Source of the DNA: Burkholderia sp. 8Y
GTDB lineage: Bacteria; Pseudomonadota; Gammaproteobacteria; Burkholderiales; Burkholderiaceae
Direction: 5' to 3'
DNA: 64,000 nucleotides
Assembly (NCBI RefSeq): GCF_902506145.1
Contig: NZ_LR733519.1
Location: forward strand, 1,356,158-1,420,157
This document shows, piece by piece, positions 41,181 through 48,981 of this stretch (its first letter is position 1; each line of letters starts with the position of its first letter). Below the pieces are notes generated by a model. The model saw only the letters and a list, made by a program, of their open reading frames with translations. It was not told the origin of the DNA and did no database searches. Made by a program: the position numbers and the translations under genes.

Positions 41181-41975
41181 TCACGGTGAGACGTCGGCCA
41201 CTTCATCGTTCCAATACGCGGGGAGTGCCCTATAAGGGTTCGCTGCGCTCAGCGACGTCACATAGACGCCGCCTGCGCCATGCGACTTCGCATACCCCAG
41301 AAAGCCCGGCAGCTGCGCCGCGCTCGCGTTGTAGACAATGTGCACGAAACGGTTCGTGGGATAAGCCTTCTGCCAGCTCATCGGTTGGAATCTCGCATAA
41401 TTCTTTGCGGAGTCCTCAAAGACGACGAACTGATCGGCGGTCGGCAAACTCGCATACACCTCAGGAATATTGGTGCCCGGGTTTCCCGTCACCGTATAGG
41501 TCGACTTCAGCCCCTTGATGTAGTTATAGATCGACTGATAGTACTGAACATGCGACGTCTGACTGTCCGAAGTCATTTCGTCGATGAAAAAGCCATCGAC
41601 GTTGTAAAGGCTCACGTACATATTGATGTCGGCCACGACCGCAGACAAGGCGCGCTTCGCATACGACGTCGAGACATAGCCTATGACCTTTCCGCCCGCC
41701 GCACGCAGCTTGGCGATGGCGGCGACGTAACTCGCATCTGCGCTTGTCCCCGGCCCGCTATTTGGATTCAGGATAGCGATGGTCGGTACCCTTCGCGCGG
41801 ACGCCGCGAGACTGTCCCAGTTTGCCGCGCTCCTGGTCGCGTCGAAATACGAAGGCACGACGAGGCTGATGGACGTGCTGGCCGCGCCCGCATTGCCTGC
41901 CGCGAATGCGGCACCGCTTATCATGGCTGCAACGACAGCAAGCCCAATGTCCTGAAACACCCGATTGACCCGCAT
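41181..41975 (-). CDS. Exported spherulin-4-like (GH135-type) protein
   Basis: Protein of 264 residues with a signal peptide ending near AAFAA (residue 26). It belongs to the spherulation-specific family 4 group: an opening VVPSYFD, then GKVIGYVSTSYAKR, VDGFFIDEM and FVVFED. The fungal member Sph3 (GH135) hydrolyses galactosaminogalactan, and its acidic catalytic residues would correspond to Asp132/Glu133 and Glu187 here (inference by pattern). It may act on an exopolysaccharide in the periplasm or outside. It stands alone between the pyrimidine and Rieske operons. Confidence 0.75.
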   Translation of the reverse strand: MRVNRVFQDIGLAVVAAMISGAAFAAGNAGAASTSISLVVPSYFDATRSAANWDSLAASARRVPTIAILNPNSGPGTSADASYVAAIAKLRAAGGKVIGYVSTSYAKRALSAVVADINMYVSLYNVDGFFIDEMTSDSQTSHVQYYQSIYNYIKGLKSTYTVTGNPGTNIPEVYASLPTADQFVVFEDSAKNYARFQPMSWQKAYPTNRFVHIVYNASAAQLPGFLGYAKSHGAGGVYVTSLSAANPYRALPAYWNDEVADVSP

Positions 41976-42043
41976 TCAGCCTCCTGACACGGGCATTGCT
42001 CCCGCCGTCGATTGGCCCGCCGCCGAGGGCGGGCAACTGGCAA

Positions 42044-42068
42044 ACTCACGCGCCGTCAGCGCGTGAGT
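42044..42068 (-). terminator. Terminator-like hairpin downstream of the deaminase gene
   Basis: ACTCACGCG at 42044-42052 pairs with CGCGTGAGT at 42060-42068, a perfect 9-base-pair stem with a 7-base loop. T-rich sequence lies on the plus-strand side (CTTTAGTTTT). It sits about 380 bases beyond the deaminase stop and about 70 bases upstream of the spherulin-like start, so it may insulate that gene. The rest of 41976-42452 holds no recognised gene; a further GCCCGCC...GGCGGGC hairpin lies near 42015-42033. Confidence 0.45.
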
Positions 42069-42452
42069 CCCTTTAGTTTTGCGTCGCCGGATCACTCCGG
42101 GTTTGCCTGCACGCATTATCGGCTCGCGCCGTGGTTTCTTTACCTTTATTTTGTCGGACTTCCAAGTGAGCGGTGACAGCCAGTGCTGAACGAGTAGGTT
42201 CGGCACTTTCGACCGAGCTTGCAGGCAGTAAGCCCATCCCCGTCCTCGCGCGAGCGGTTGCGCCGGGTAAGAACGCAAACCGCGCGTTCAGTGACAAGCG
42301 GATTGTCATGGAAGCGCGCGTTGGACTGCGGGCCCCTCGATCCGCGCTTGGCATCTCGAACAGGCACGCACTATCCGCGTTGGCGAGTTAAGCGGGCGGA
42401 GCCCGCATCCCTCGGAAGGCGCACAGATTCGTTATCGGAGATCGGCGCTCGA

Positions 42453-43874
42453 TCAGGCGACTTCCGCCATCATTGCGCGAACCTCCCGCGCCGCCTCACG
42501 TCGGAGTTCGCGTAGATCGACATTCGGGATAACGTCATCCCGCACGATGCATTGGCCTGCGCAAAAAAGGGCTGCGAGCTCCGGCCGTCCCCCGGCGACG
42601 ACGGGTCCGATCGCCATGTCGTGCAGGCCGAAATAGCGGGGATCGTCCAGCCGGTAGACGGCGATATCCGCCTGCGCGCCCACCTCTATCCTGCCAATGC
42701 CCTCGAGTCCGAGCACGCGCGCGCCGCCCGCCGTGCCCCAATGCAGCACTTCCTCGACGGCGGCCGCATCCGCCCCGCCCTCGAAGCGCCCACCTCGATA
42801 TGCGGGCTGCGCCGCCATGCCGCGGCGCGCGCGTTGCGCGAGCCACGCCATGTGGACCTCCGAGATCATGTCGGCGGCTTCGTTGGACGCCGCGCCATCG
42901 ACGCCAATCGACACGGGAACGCCCGCATCGGCCAGCTCGCGCACCGGAGCAATGCCGCTGCCGAGCCGCCCGTTCGACTGTGGACAATGCGCCATGCCAG
43001 TGCCTGTCGCGGCGAGCAACTCGATCTCGCGCGCATCGAGTTTGACGAGATGCGCATACCACACGTCGTCGCCCAGCCAGCCGTGCTCGCCGCAGAACTC
43101 GACCGGCGACAGACGATGCATGGTCTGCGCGCTTTCCTGATAGCTGACCGTCTCGGACAAATGACTATGCAGCCGCAATCCGAGCCTGCGCGCCGTATCC
43201 GCAATCGACCGCATTTCCGAAGGGAAAATGGAGAACAGCACCGTGGTCGGCGCGGCGACCACGCGCCGCATCGCCTGCGGCGCGTGGTCGTGGAACGTCG
43301 CGGCGAGCCGTTCGAGGTCGGCCATGAATGCATCGAGCGATTCGGGGCGCATGGCGGTGGGCAGTTCGGCTTCGAGTTGACGCGTGCGCGTGGCACCCCC
43401 TCGCAGCAGCACGAAACGCACGCCCAGCTTCTGCGCTTCCTCGAAGAGAATCGCCGAGCTGTCGAAAGGCATGTCGGGGTAGTACAGGTAGTTATGGTCC
43501 GCGATCGTCGTGCATCCCGAGCGGATCAGTTCGATCATGCCGATGCGCGCGGCGAGCCGGAAACGCTTCTCATCGAAACTTGCGCGGTAGCGGTACGGCG
43601 TCGCCGCCAGCCACGGCGTGAGCGACGCATCGATGCCTGCCGGATCGCCCTTCAACAGCGACTGGAACAGGTGGTGATGCGTGTTCACCCAGGCGGGATA
43701 GACCACGCAGTCCGTCGCGTCGATCACCGCTTCGCCCGGCACCGGCGCAAGCGCGCCGATGGCCTGAATGCGCGCGCCTTCGATGCGGATGTCCGGACCG
43801 GTTACGCGCGTTGCTTCATGGGAAGCGCCGCCCGTCATGATGGCCGCCGCATTGCGGATCAGAGTTGTCGTCAT
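42453..43874 (-). CDS. Amidohydrolase, 8-oxoguanine deaminase-like
   Basis: Protein of 473 residues of the AtzA/TrzN/8-oxoguanine deaminase group. The metal motif NTHHHLFQSLLKGD gives His66 and His68. LHSHLSET supplies the next His with a Glu, and GVDGAASN the conserved Asp. Overall wording (CTTIADHNYLYYPD, AHCPQSNGRLGSGI) is close to the Pseudomonas 8-oxoguanine deaminase PA0142 as I recall it. It likely deaminates a purine-like or other N-heterocycle in the cytoplasm. It is the last gene of the ABC-Rieske operon, 14 bases after the permease. Confidence 0.85.
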   Translation of the reverse strand: MTTTLIRNAAAIMTGGASHEATRVTGPDIRIEGARIQAIGALAPVPGEAVIDATDCVVYPAWVNTHHHLFQSLLKGDPAGIDASLTPWLAATPYRYRASFDEKRFRLAARIGMIELIRSGCTTIADHNYLYYPDMPFDSSAILFEEAQKLGVRFVLLRGGATRTRQLEAELPTAMRPESLDAFMADLERLAATFHDHAPQAMRRVVAAPTTVLFSIFPSEMRSIADTARRLGLRLHSHLSETVSYQESAQTMHRLSPVEFCGEHGWLGDDVWYAHLVKLDAREIELLAATGTGMAHCPQSNGRLGSGIAPVRELADAGVPVSIGVDGAASNEAADMISEVHMAWLAQRARRGMAAQPAYRGGRFEGGADAAAVEEVLHWGTAGGARVLGLEGIGRIEVGAQADIAVYRLDDPRYFGLHDMAIGPVVAGGRPELAALFCAGQCIVRDDVIPNVDLRELRREAAREVRAMMAEVA

Positions 43875-43888
43875 GCTGCCTCGTTCCT

Positions 43889-44734
43889 TTAGAGTTCGCT
43901 TTCATGCCAGCCGCGCAAGCAGAGCCGCGACACCCCGACGGTCATGCCGAACAGCACCACGCCCGTGACCGTGATGAGCATCAGTGCCGCAAAGAGTCGC
44001 GGAATGTTCAACTGGAACCCCGCCTGAAGAATCTGATACGCAAGCCCCGATCCGGTCCCGCCCGTACCCGCGACGAATTCCGCCACCACCGCACCGATCA
44101 GCGACAAACCGCTCGAGATGCGCAGTCCGCCAAAGAAATACGGAAGCGCGCTCGGTACGCGCAGCCGTACGAGCGTTTGCCAACGCGTCGCGCGATTGAT
44201 GCGAAAGAGGTTGACCAGTCCGGGGTTGACACTGCGCAGCCCGAGCGCCGTGTTTGAAATGATCGGGAACAGCGCGACGAGCGTGGCGCAGATCACGAGC
44301 GCAAACGTGGTGTCCTTCACCCAGATGATGATGAGCGGCGCAATCGCGACGATCGGCGTCACCTGAAGCAGAATCGCATACGGGAAGAAGCACGCCTCGA
44401 TGAGCGGACTCTGTGCGAACGCCAGCGCGACGGCCACGCCAAGCACCGTCGCGAGCGCGAAGGCCAACAACGTGATCTTGAGCGTGGCGAAGAGCGCGGC
44501 GAACAACAAGGGCGCATCGACGACGAGCTGGCGGACGATATCGTGCGGCGCGGGCACCAGATAAACGGGCACCTCGAACATGGCACACGCGGCTTCCCAT
44601 ATCAGCAGCATCAGCACGCCGACGAACCACGGCGCGAACGCCTTCAGCGCGCCGGGACGTTGCAGCAGCGGCTTTCGACCCTTCACGAATCTCCGCTCGG
44701 CGGCGGGCTGGTTGACAACGGTTTCACCCATCAT
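43889..44734 (-). CDS. ABC transporter permease, Rieske operon
   Basis: Protein of 281 residues started at 44734, where GGAG lies inside the end of the ATPase gene. It has six membrane segments and the NitT/TauT-type EAA loop, with INRATRWQTLVRLRVPSALP near residues 180-200. An open extension upstream overlaps the ATPase gene and is not used. It forms the channel for the substrate bound by the protein encoded at the head of the operon. Confidence 0.88.
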   Translation of the reverse strand: MMGETVVNQPAAERRFVKGRKPLLQRPGALKAFAPWFVGVLMLLIWEAACAMFEVPVYLVPAPHDIVRQLVVDAPLLFAALFATLKITLLAFALATVLGVAVALAFAQSPLIEACFFPYAILLQVTPIVAIAPLIIIWVKDTTFALVICATLVALFPIISNTALGLRSVNPGLVNLFRINRATRWQTLVRLRVPSALPYFFGGLRISSGLSLIGAVVAEFVAGTGGTGSGLAYQILQAGFQLNIPRLFAALMLITVTGVVLFGMTVGVSRLCLRGWHESEL

Positions 44735-44736
44735 CG

Positions 44737-45543
44737 TCAGGCTCCTTGCAGTTGATGCGCGTCGGAAATGAAATCCGAGAGCGTCTTGCAATGCGCGAGA
44801 AAAGGCGCGGAAACGCGATACGCGTCATCGCGTTCCTGGGTGGCATCGATCGGCACGTCGGCGATCACGCGTCCGGGGCGTGCCTGCATCACCACGACGC
44901 GGCTCGACAGATACACGGCTTCGTAAATGCTGTGGGTGACGAACACCACCGTCATGCCGCGGGCCTTCCAGAGCGCGCGCAGGTCGGCATCGAGCTTGTT
45001 GCGAGTGAACTCGTCGAGGGCACCGAAAGGCTCGTCCAACAGCAGCAACTCAGGCTCCGTGACGAGCGCACGGGCGAGCGATGCGCGCATCTGCATGCCG
45101 CCGGACAGCTCGCGCGGACGCGACGTGCCGAAGCCGGCAAGACCCACGTTGGCGAGCGCATCGGTCACGCGGGCGTCGGCCTCGCTGCGTGGCACGTGCG
45201 CCAGATCGAGCGGCAATCGCACGTTGTCCGCGATGCTCGCCCACGGCATCAGCGTCGCTTCCTGAAAGACCATGGACATGCGCCGGCTCTTCGTGCCAAC
45301 GATCGAAAAAGGCTGCCCCCACCAGCGCATATGACCATGCGTAGGCGTTTCAATGCCCGCGAACATCTTGAGCAGCGTGCTCTTGCCGCAACCCGACGGA
45401 CCGAGCAGCGAGACGAATTCGCCCGCGCGGATATCGAGGCGGACATCGGTGAGCGCGGTCGTGCCGTTCGCATAGATCTTGTCCACGCGCTGAACGGAAA
45501 GCGCGGTGGCGTGCGTGGCGTGCGTGGCGTGCGTTTCGTTCAT
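44737..45543 (-). CDS. ABC transporter ATP-binding protein, Rieske operon
   Basis: Protein of 268 residues. Walker A GPSGCGKST at 48-56, signature LSGGMQMR, Walker B LLLDEPFGALD and switch VTHSIYEA are all present. The N terminus contains a Thr-His-Ala repeat encoded by a 9-base tandem repeat. It starts 3 bases after the Rieske gene and ends 2 bases before the permease, so translation is probably coupled. Confidence 0.92.
   Translation of the reverse strand: MNETHATHATHATALSVQRVDKIYANGTTALTDVRLDIRAGEFVSLLGPSGCGKSTLLKMFAGIETPTHGHMRWWGQPFSIVGTKSRRMSMVFQEATLMPWASIADNVRLPLDLAHVPRSEADARVTDALANVGLAGFGTSRPRELSGGMQMRASLARALVTEPELLLLDEPFGALDEFTRNKLDADLRALWKARGMTVVFVTHSIYEAVYLSSRVVVMQARPGRVIADVPIDATQERDDAYRVSAPFLAHCKTLSDFISDAHQLQGA
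45508..45534 (-). repeat. Three tandem 9-base units inside the ATPase gene
   Basis: GGCGTGCGT (plus-strand reading) is repeated three times without change at 45508-45534. It encodes His-Ala-Thr units near the N terminus of the ATP-binding protein. Copy number could vary by slippage without breaking the frame. Confidence 0.8.
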
Positions 45544-45546
45544 GGC

Positions 45547-46581
45547 TCAAACCTCCGTTTCGATGCGAAACACTTCTTTCTCGCCGTGCTCTTCGAGCAA
45601 CTGGAGCAGCATGCGGCGCATCAGGAGTCCGGGCTGGTCGGACACCATGTGGCATTCCTGCTGGCGGCGCACATCGATGCACGCGTCGTGATCCGTGGCC
45701 TCGAGAATCTCGCGGTCTTCGTCGGTGATCGGGCGGTCCCAGTCGATCAACGCCTGCGTGGAGCACTGTTTCTCGGTATCGTTTCGATAAAGCCATTGCA
45801 CGAGCATCATCGTTTTGTCGTCGATAGGCGTCGCACAGTTATAGATGATGTGGTGAATGCCGCTTGCCGGGTACATGCAGCCGAAGCGCCGCGCAAACGG
45901 CATGAACCAGCGGTTGACGAGATGCCGCTCGGTGATGTCGTCGGTCGTGCCGGTGATGCGAAAGCTCGCTTCAGGATTGCGGATGGGCACGCGCGTCTCC
46001 GCTTCGAAACCCCATTGCCCCGGACGGAATTCGTATTTCGACGGCTTGGGTTGGTCGAACAGACCGAAGTTCGACTTATGCACGAAGCTGAAGTGCGCGT
46101 TGTCGAACGAGTTCTCCATCATGCGCAGGGGGCTCGTGTTCCATTGTTCGTAAAACTGGAGAATGCGGCGATAACCGGGCGCGGCTTCTTCCGGGAACTC
46201 GGGAATGGGCTGCAATGCATCGTCGAGCGCGACCCATGCGTAACCGTAGCGTTCCTCGCATCGATACGACGGAACCATCGCACGCGACGGAATCTCGCCT
46301 CCGGCGTTCTGCGGAATTTTCACGCACTGGCCGGTGCAGTCGTAAGTCCAGCCGTGATAACCGCAGGCGATGTTGCCGTCGGCATCGACAAAGCCTTTCG
46401 AGAGTCTGGCCGTGCGATGGCAGCAGCGGTCACGAAGCGCGTGCGGCTTGCCGCTCGCGCCTTTCCACAGCACGATGTTCTCGCCGAGCAGCGTGAAGGG
46501 TTTGGGGCCATCGTCGAGATGCGACAGGGGCATCACTGCGTACCAGAAGCGGCGCAGCACTTTTTGGCGGGTCACCAGCAT
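45547..46581 (-). CDS. Rieske non-haem iron oxygenase, NdmA-like
   Basis: Protein of 344 residues. The Rieske cluster ligands are Cys53 and His55 (DRCCHRTA), Cys73 and His76 (CGYHGW). The mononuclear iron site follows in ENSFDNAHFSFVH, with bridging Asp160 and ligands His163 and His168. Size and wording resemble caffeine N-demethylase NdmA and other oxygenases that remove N-methyl groups or hydroxylate N-heterocycles. A reductase is needed and none is encoded nearby. It is embedded between the binding protein and ATPase genes of an importer, so its substrate is presumably what the importer brings in. Substrate unknown. Confidence 0.88.
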   Translation of the reverse strand: MLVTRQKVLRRFWYAVMPLSHLDDGPKPFTLLGENIVLWKGASGKPHALRDRCCHRTARLSKGFVDADGNIACGYHGWTYDCTGQCVKIPQNAGGEIPSRAMVPSYRCEERYGYAWVALDDALQPIPEFPEEAAPGYRRILQFYEQWNTSPLRMMENSFDNAHFSFVHKSNFGLFDQPKPSKYEFRPGQWGFEAETRVPIRNPEASFRITGTTDDITERHLVNRWFMPFARRFGCMYPASGIHHIIYNCATPIDDKTMMLVQWLYRNDTEKQCSTQALIDWDRPITDEDREILEATDHDACIDVRRQQECHMVSDQPGLLMRRMLLQLLEEHGEKEVFRIETEV

Positions 46582-46613
46582 GATGTCTTCCTTCGGTATT
46601 TTTGCGCGGGGTG

Positions 46614-47585
46614 TCAGGGCATGACCTTGGCGTTCTGCACCACCTTAAGCGTGTATGCGCTCTTGTAGTCCGTGCTGGCTTTGAGCAGCTTGGCGGACAC
46701 CATGTAGTCGTAGGTCTTTTTCCAGCGCGCGTCGGTCATCGCGCCGATGCCGAGCGTAGCCGCGTCCCCGCCGGTCACGAGCTTGAGCGACTTGATCTGC
46801 GCCACGCCGAACGCGAGTTGCGCATCCGTCATCTCGGGGTTGTCTTTCTTGATGAGCGCGTTACCGGGCTCGGGATTGGACAGGTAGCTCTTCCATCCTT
46901 CCATCGACGCCTTCACGAAGCGCGCGACCACGTCCGGTTTCGCGTCGATAGTCTTCCTCATGCCGACGATGGTCGTGTTGTACGGCGGATAGCCGTCGTC
47001 CGCGAAGAGAAAGAAGTGCGTCTTCACGTTGGCGCGCTCGGCCTGAAACGGCTCCGAGGACGGATACGCCTGCATCGCGACATTCCTGTCGACGAAGAAC
47101 GGTTGAAGGTTGAACGTGTAGGGCCGCGTCTGTGCGTCGGTATAGCCGTATTTCTCCTTGAGCCACGGCCACCATGACGTGCGGCCGGAACCGGCGACGA
47201 GAATCGTTTTACCTTTAAGATCGCCGAGGCTCTTCACGTCGTCGTGCGTGAGCATGCCTTGTGGATCGAACTGGAAAGAAGCCGCGACCGTCTCGACGGG
47301 AATGCCTGCCTCGACCGACGACAACACCTGGAAGTCGTAGCCGAGTATGAAATCCGCCTGACCGCCGACGAGCAGTTGCATGCCGTTGACCTGCGGGCCG
47401 CCCATCTTGATGGTGACGTCCAGGCCCGCCTTTTTGTACAGGCCGGTGGCTAATGCCTGATAGAAGCCGCCGTGTTCCGCCTGCGCATACCAACTGGTGA
47501 GGACGGTGATGTGATCGTCGGCATGAGACGAAGCGGCGACCAGACCGAGAACGGCAGTGCAGAAGAGGCGACGGATGAAACGCAT
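46614..47585 (-). CDS. ABC transporter substrate-binding protein, Rieske operon
   Basis: Protein of 323 residues with a signal peptide ending near SSHA (residue 22). It has the NMT1/THI5-like fold: ITVLTSWYAQAEHGGFYQAL at the mature N terminus and GGQADFILGYDF near residue 75. Members of this group bind pyrimidine or purine-like and sulphonate ligands. First gene of the operon; the Rieske gene follows after 32 bases. A structured-looking leader and a sigma-54-like box lie upstream. Confidence 0.88.
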   Translation of the reverse strand: MRFIRRLFCTAVLGLVAASSHADDHITVLTSWYAQAEHGGFYQALATGLYKKAGLDVTIKMGGPQVNGMQLLVGGQADFILGYDFQVLSSVEAGIPVETVAASFQFDPQGMLTHDDVKSLGDLKGKTILVAGSGRTSWWPWLKEKYGYTDAQTRPYTFNLQPFFVDRNVAMQAYPSSEPFQAERANVKTHFFLFADDGYPPYNTTIVGMRKTIDAKPDVVARFVKASMEGWKSYLSNPEPGNALIKKDNPEMTDAQLAFGVAQIKSLKLVTGGDAATLGIGAMTDARWKKTYDYMVSAKLLKASTDYKSAYTLKVVQNAKVMP

Positions 47586-47662
47586 GGATGGCTCCCGAAT
47601 GAGAACATTGGAAGACCATGAAGACGTTCAAGCGTCAGGGACGATACTGCGCTTCCTGTCGT

Positions 47663-47757
47663 CGAAATCCCGCGATTTCGCTCGAACGTCGACACGGTCG
47701 ACGTGGACGCGAGACGCGTCCCAGGAGCAATGCCCCACGCCGAAGCGATCACATCGC
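47663..47757 (-). ncRNA. Candidate structured 5' leader with four perfect hairpins
   Basis: Four perfect inverted repeats lie close together upstream of the binding-protein gene. They are 47663-47680 (CGAAATC, 4-base loop), 47686-47704 (ACGTCGAC, 3-base loop), 47705-47721 (GGACGCG, 3-base loop) and 47745-47757 (GCGAT, 3-base loop). The arm sequences differ from one another, arguing against repeated operators for one protein. If transcription starts near 47783 from the sigma-54-like box, all four would lie in a leader of about 200 bases. No known riboswitch consensus was recognised. Clustered DNA operators remain an alternative. Confidence 0.4.
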
Positions 47758-47793
47758 CCGACGCTAGCCGCTTATACTCCGTTCGACGTTGAG

Positions 47794-47810
47794 AGCCAGA
47801 AGCGTGCCAA
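47794..47810 (-). promoter_or_regulatory. Candidate sigma-54 promoter of the Rieske/ABC operon
   Basis: On the minus strand the sequence reads TTGGCACGCTTCTGGCT. The -24 GG and -12 GC are separated by 10 bases, and TTGGCAC matches the consensus exactly; the -12 half is imperfect. It shares TGGCACGCTTC with the box upstream of the guanidine riboswitch. A start near 47783 is inferred. Confidence 0.45.
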
Positions 47811-48064
47811 TCGGCGAGCCTTGGTCGCGACGACATCGGTGCGTACGTGTATGCCTCTTCGTGGGGCAGACGCGCCCTAGCCTCGCGCTGATTGCACAGC
47901 GCATGCACAGAGAAGAGCGTGACTGCGTCCTGCATCATCGAGACATTGCGGCCCGTCGAAGCGGCGTACTCGCGCGTGATCGACACCACTCGCAGCCGCA
48001 AGCGAAGCCAGCCTGGAGCCACGGTCCTTTTGCAACGCGTGGTCCTTTGTTAAGCTCTGCGGCC

Positions 48065-48847
48065 ATGCCCGACATCAAGCTCAACATGACGCCCGACGAC
48101 CGCCCCGCGATCACGCCGGAGGCCACGCTTTCGCGAGCGGACCGCGTCTATTACACGCTGCGGGCCGACATCTTCGACATGCGCCTGCTGCCGGGCGACC
48201 GGCTCACGGAAGGCGCGATCGCCGAACGCTTTGCGGTCTCGCGCACGCCCGCGCGCGAAGCGCTGCAGCGCCTGCAAAGCGATGGCCTGATGCAAGGCTA
48301 TGTGCGCGGCGGATGGGAAGTCGTGCCCATCGACAACAAGCGCTTCGACGATCTGTACGAGATGCGTCAGATGATCGAAACCTTCGCGGTGCGCAAGCTC
48401 TGCGCGCGCGATGCACCGCAAGCCGAACTGCATCTGCTGCTCGATGCGCTCGATCGTATCTGGAAAGTCGGGCGCGCTCGGCGCATTGCCGATGGCGGGA
48501 AGCTCGTGGAACTGGACGAAGCGCTGCATCACGCGCTCGTGGCCGCCGCGGGCAACGACGAACTGACCTCGACGATGCAGCGCGTCACCGACCGCATCCG
48601 CGTCGTGCGACGGCTCGATCTCGTGCAGGGCGACGGCATCGCGGAAACCTACGACGAGCACGCCGCGATTCTCGATGCCATTCGCCGCAGCGACGCCGCG
48701 CAGAGTGTCGAACTCGTCTCGCGCCACATCGGCGGCAGCCAGGCCAGCGTGAGCAGCCTCACATTGCAACGCCTGCTTGCCGCAGGCACCGAGGCGGGGC
48801 GAAAGCTCATTCACGAGGCACCAGCACGGCCGCGGCGCACCATCTGA
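48065..48847 (+). CDS. GntR-family (FCD) transcriptional regulator
   Basis: Protein of 260 residues starting MPDIKLNMTPDD; ATG at 48086 is an alternative. The GntR winged helix (about 25-90) includes GAIAERFAVSRTPAREAL. The FCD effector domain (about 110-230) has conserved acidic and His residues (DEALHHALVAAAGN, ETYDEHAAIL). It is divergent from the Rieske/ABC operon and 134 bases upstream of the Ntn-hydrolase gene, so it could regulate either. It is clearly related to the GntR gene at 58508-59218. Confidence 0.9.
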   Translation: MPDIKLNMTPDDRPAITPEATLSRADRVYYTLRADIFDMRLLPGDRLTEGAIAERFAVSRTPAREALQRLQSDGLMQGYVRGGWEVVPIDNKRFDDLYEMRQMIETFAVRKLCARDAPQAELHLLLDALDRIWKVGRARRIADGGKLVELDEALHHALVAAAGNDELTSTMQRVTDRIRVVRRLDLVQGDGIAETYDEHAAILDAIRRSDAAQSVELVSRHIGGSQASVSSLTLQRLLAAGTEAGRKLIHEAPARPRRTI

Positions 48848-48932
48848 CGACATCGTCCGAGCTTATCCAGCATTCCCTGCGCAGGCCGCCCGGCCTTACC
48901 TGGCAAGCCTCCTCAGGGTTTGCACCGACCTC

Positions 48933-48949
48933 TGGCACAGATCTCGCGT
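48933..48949 (+). promoter_or_regulatory. Candidate sigma-54 promoter of the Ntn-hydrolase gene
   Basis: TGGCACAGATCTCGCGT has GG at 48934-48935 and GC at 48946-48947 with the required 10-base spacing and an exact TGGCAC -24 half. The -12 half (TCGC) is partial. A start near 48959 would leave a leader of about 23 bases. Confidence 0.35.
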
Positions 48950-48962
48950 TGACTGCTTCCGA

Positions 48963-48970
48963 TGTATACA
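48963..48970 (+). promoter_or_regulatory. Palindrome TGTATACA before the Ntn-hydrolase gene
   Basis: TGTATACA lies 12 bases before the start codon, where a bound repressor would block transcription or initiation. FCD-type GntR proteins often bind short symmetric AT-rich centres like this. The adjacent GntR gene is the obvious candidate partner (inference). Confidence 0.35.
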
Positions 48971-48981
48971 AGGAAACGTCA

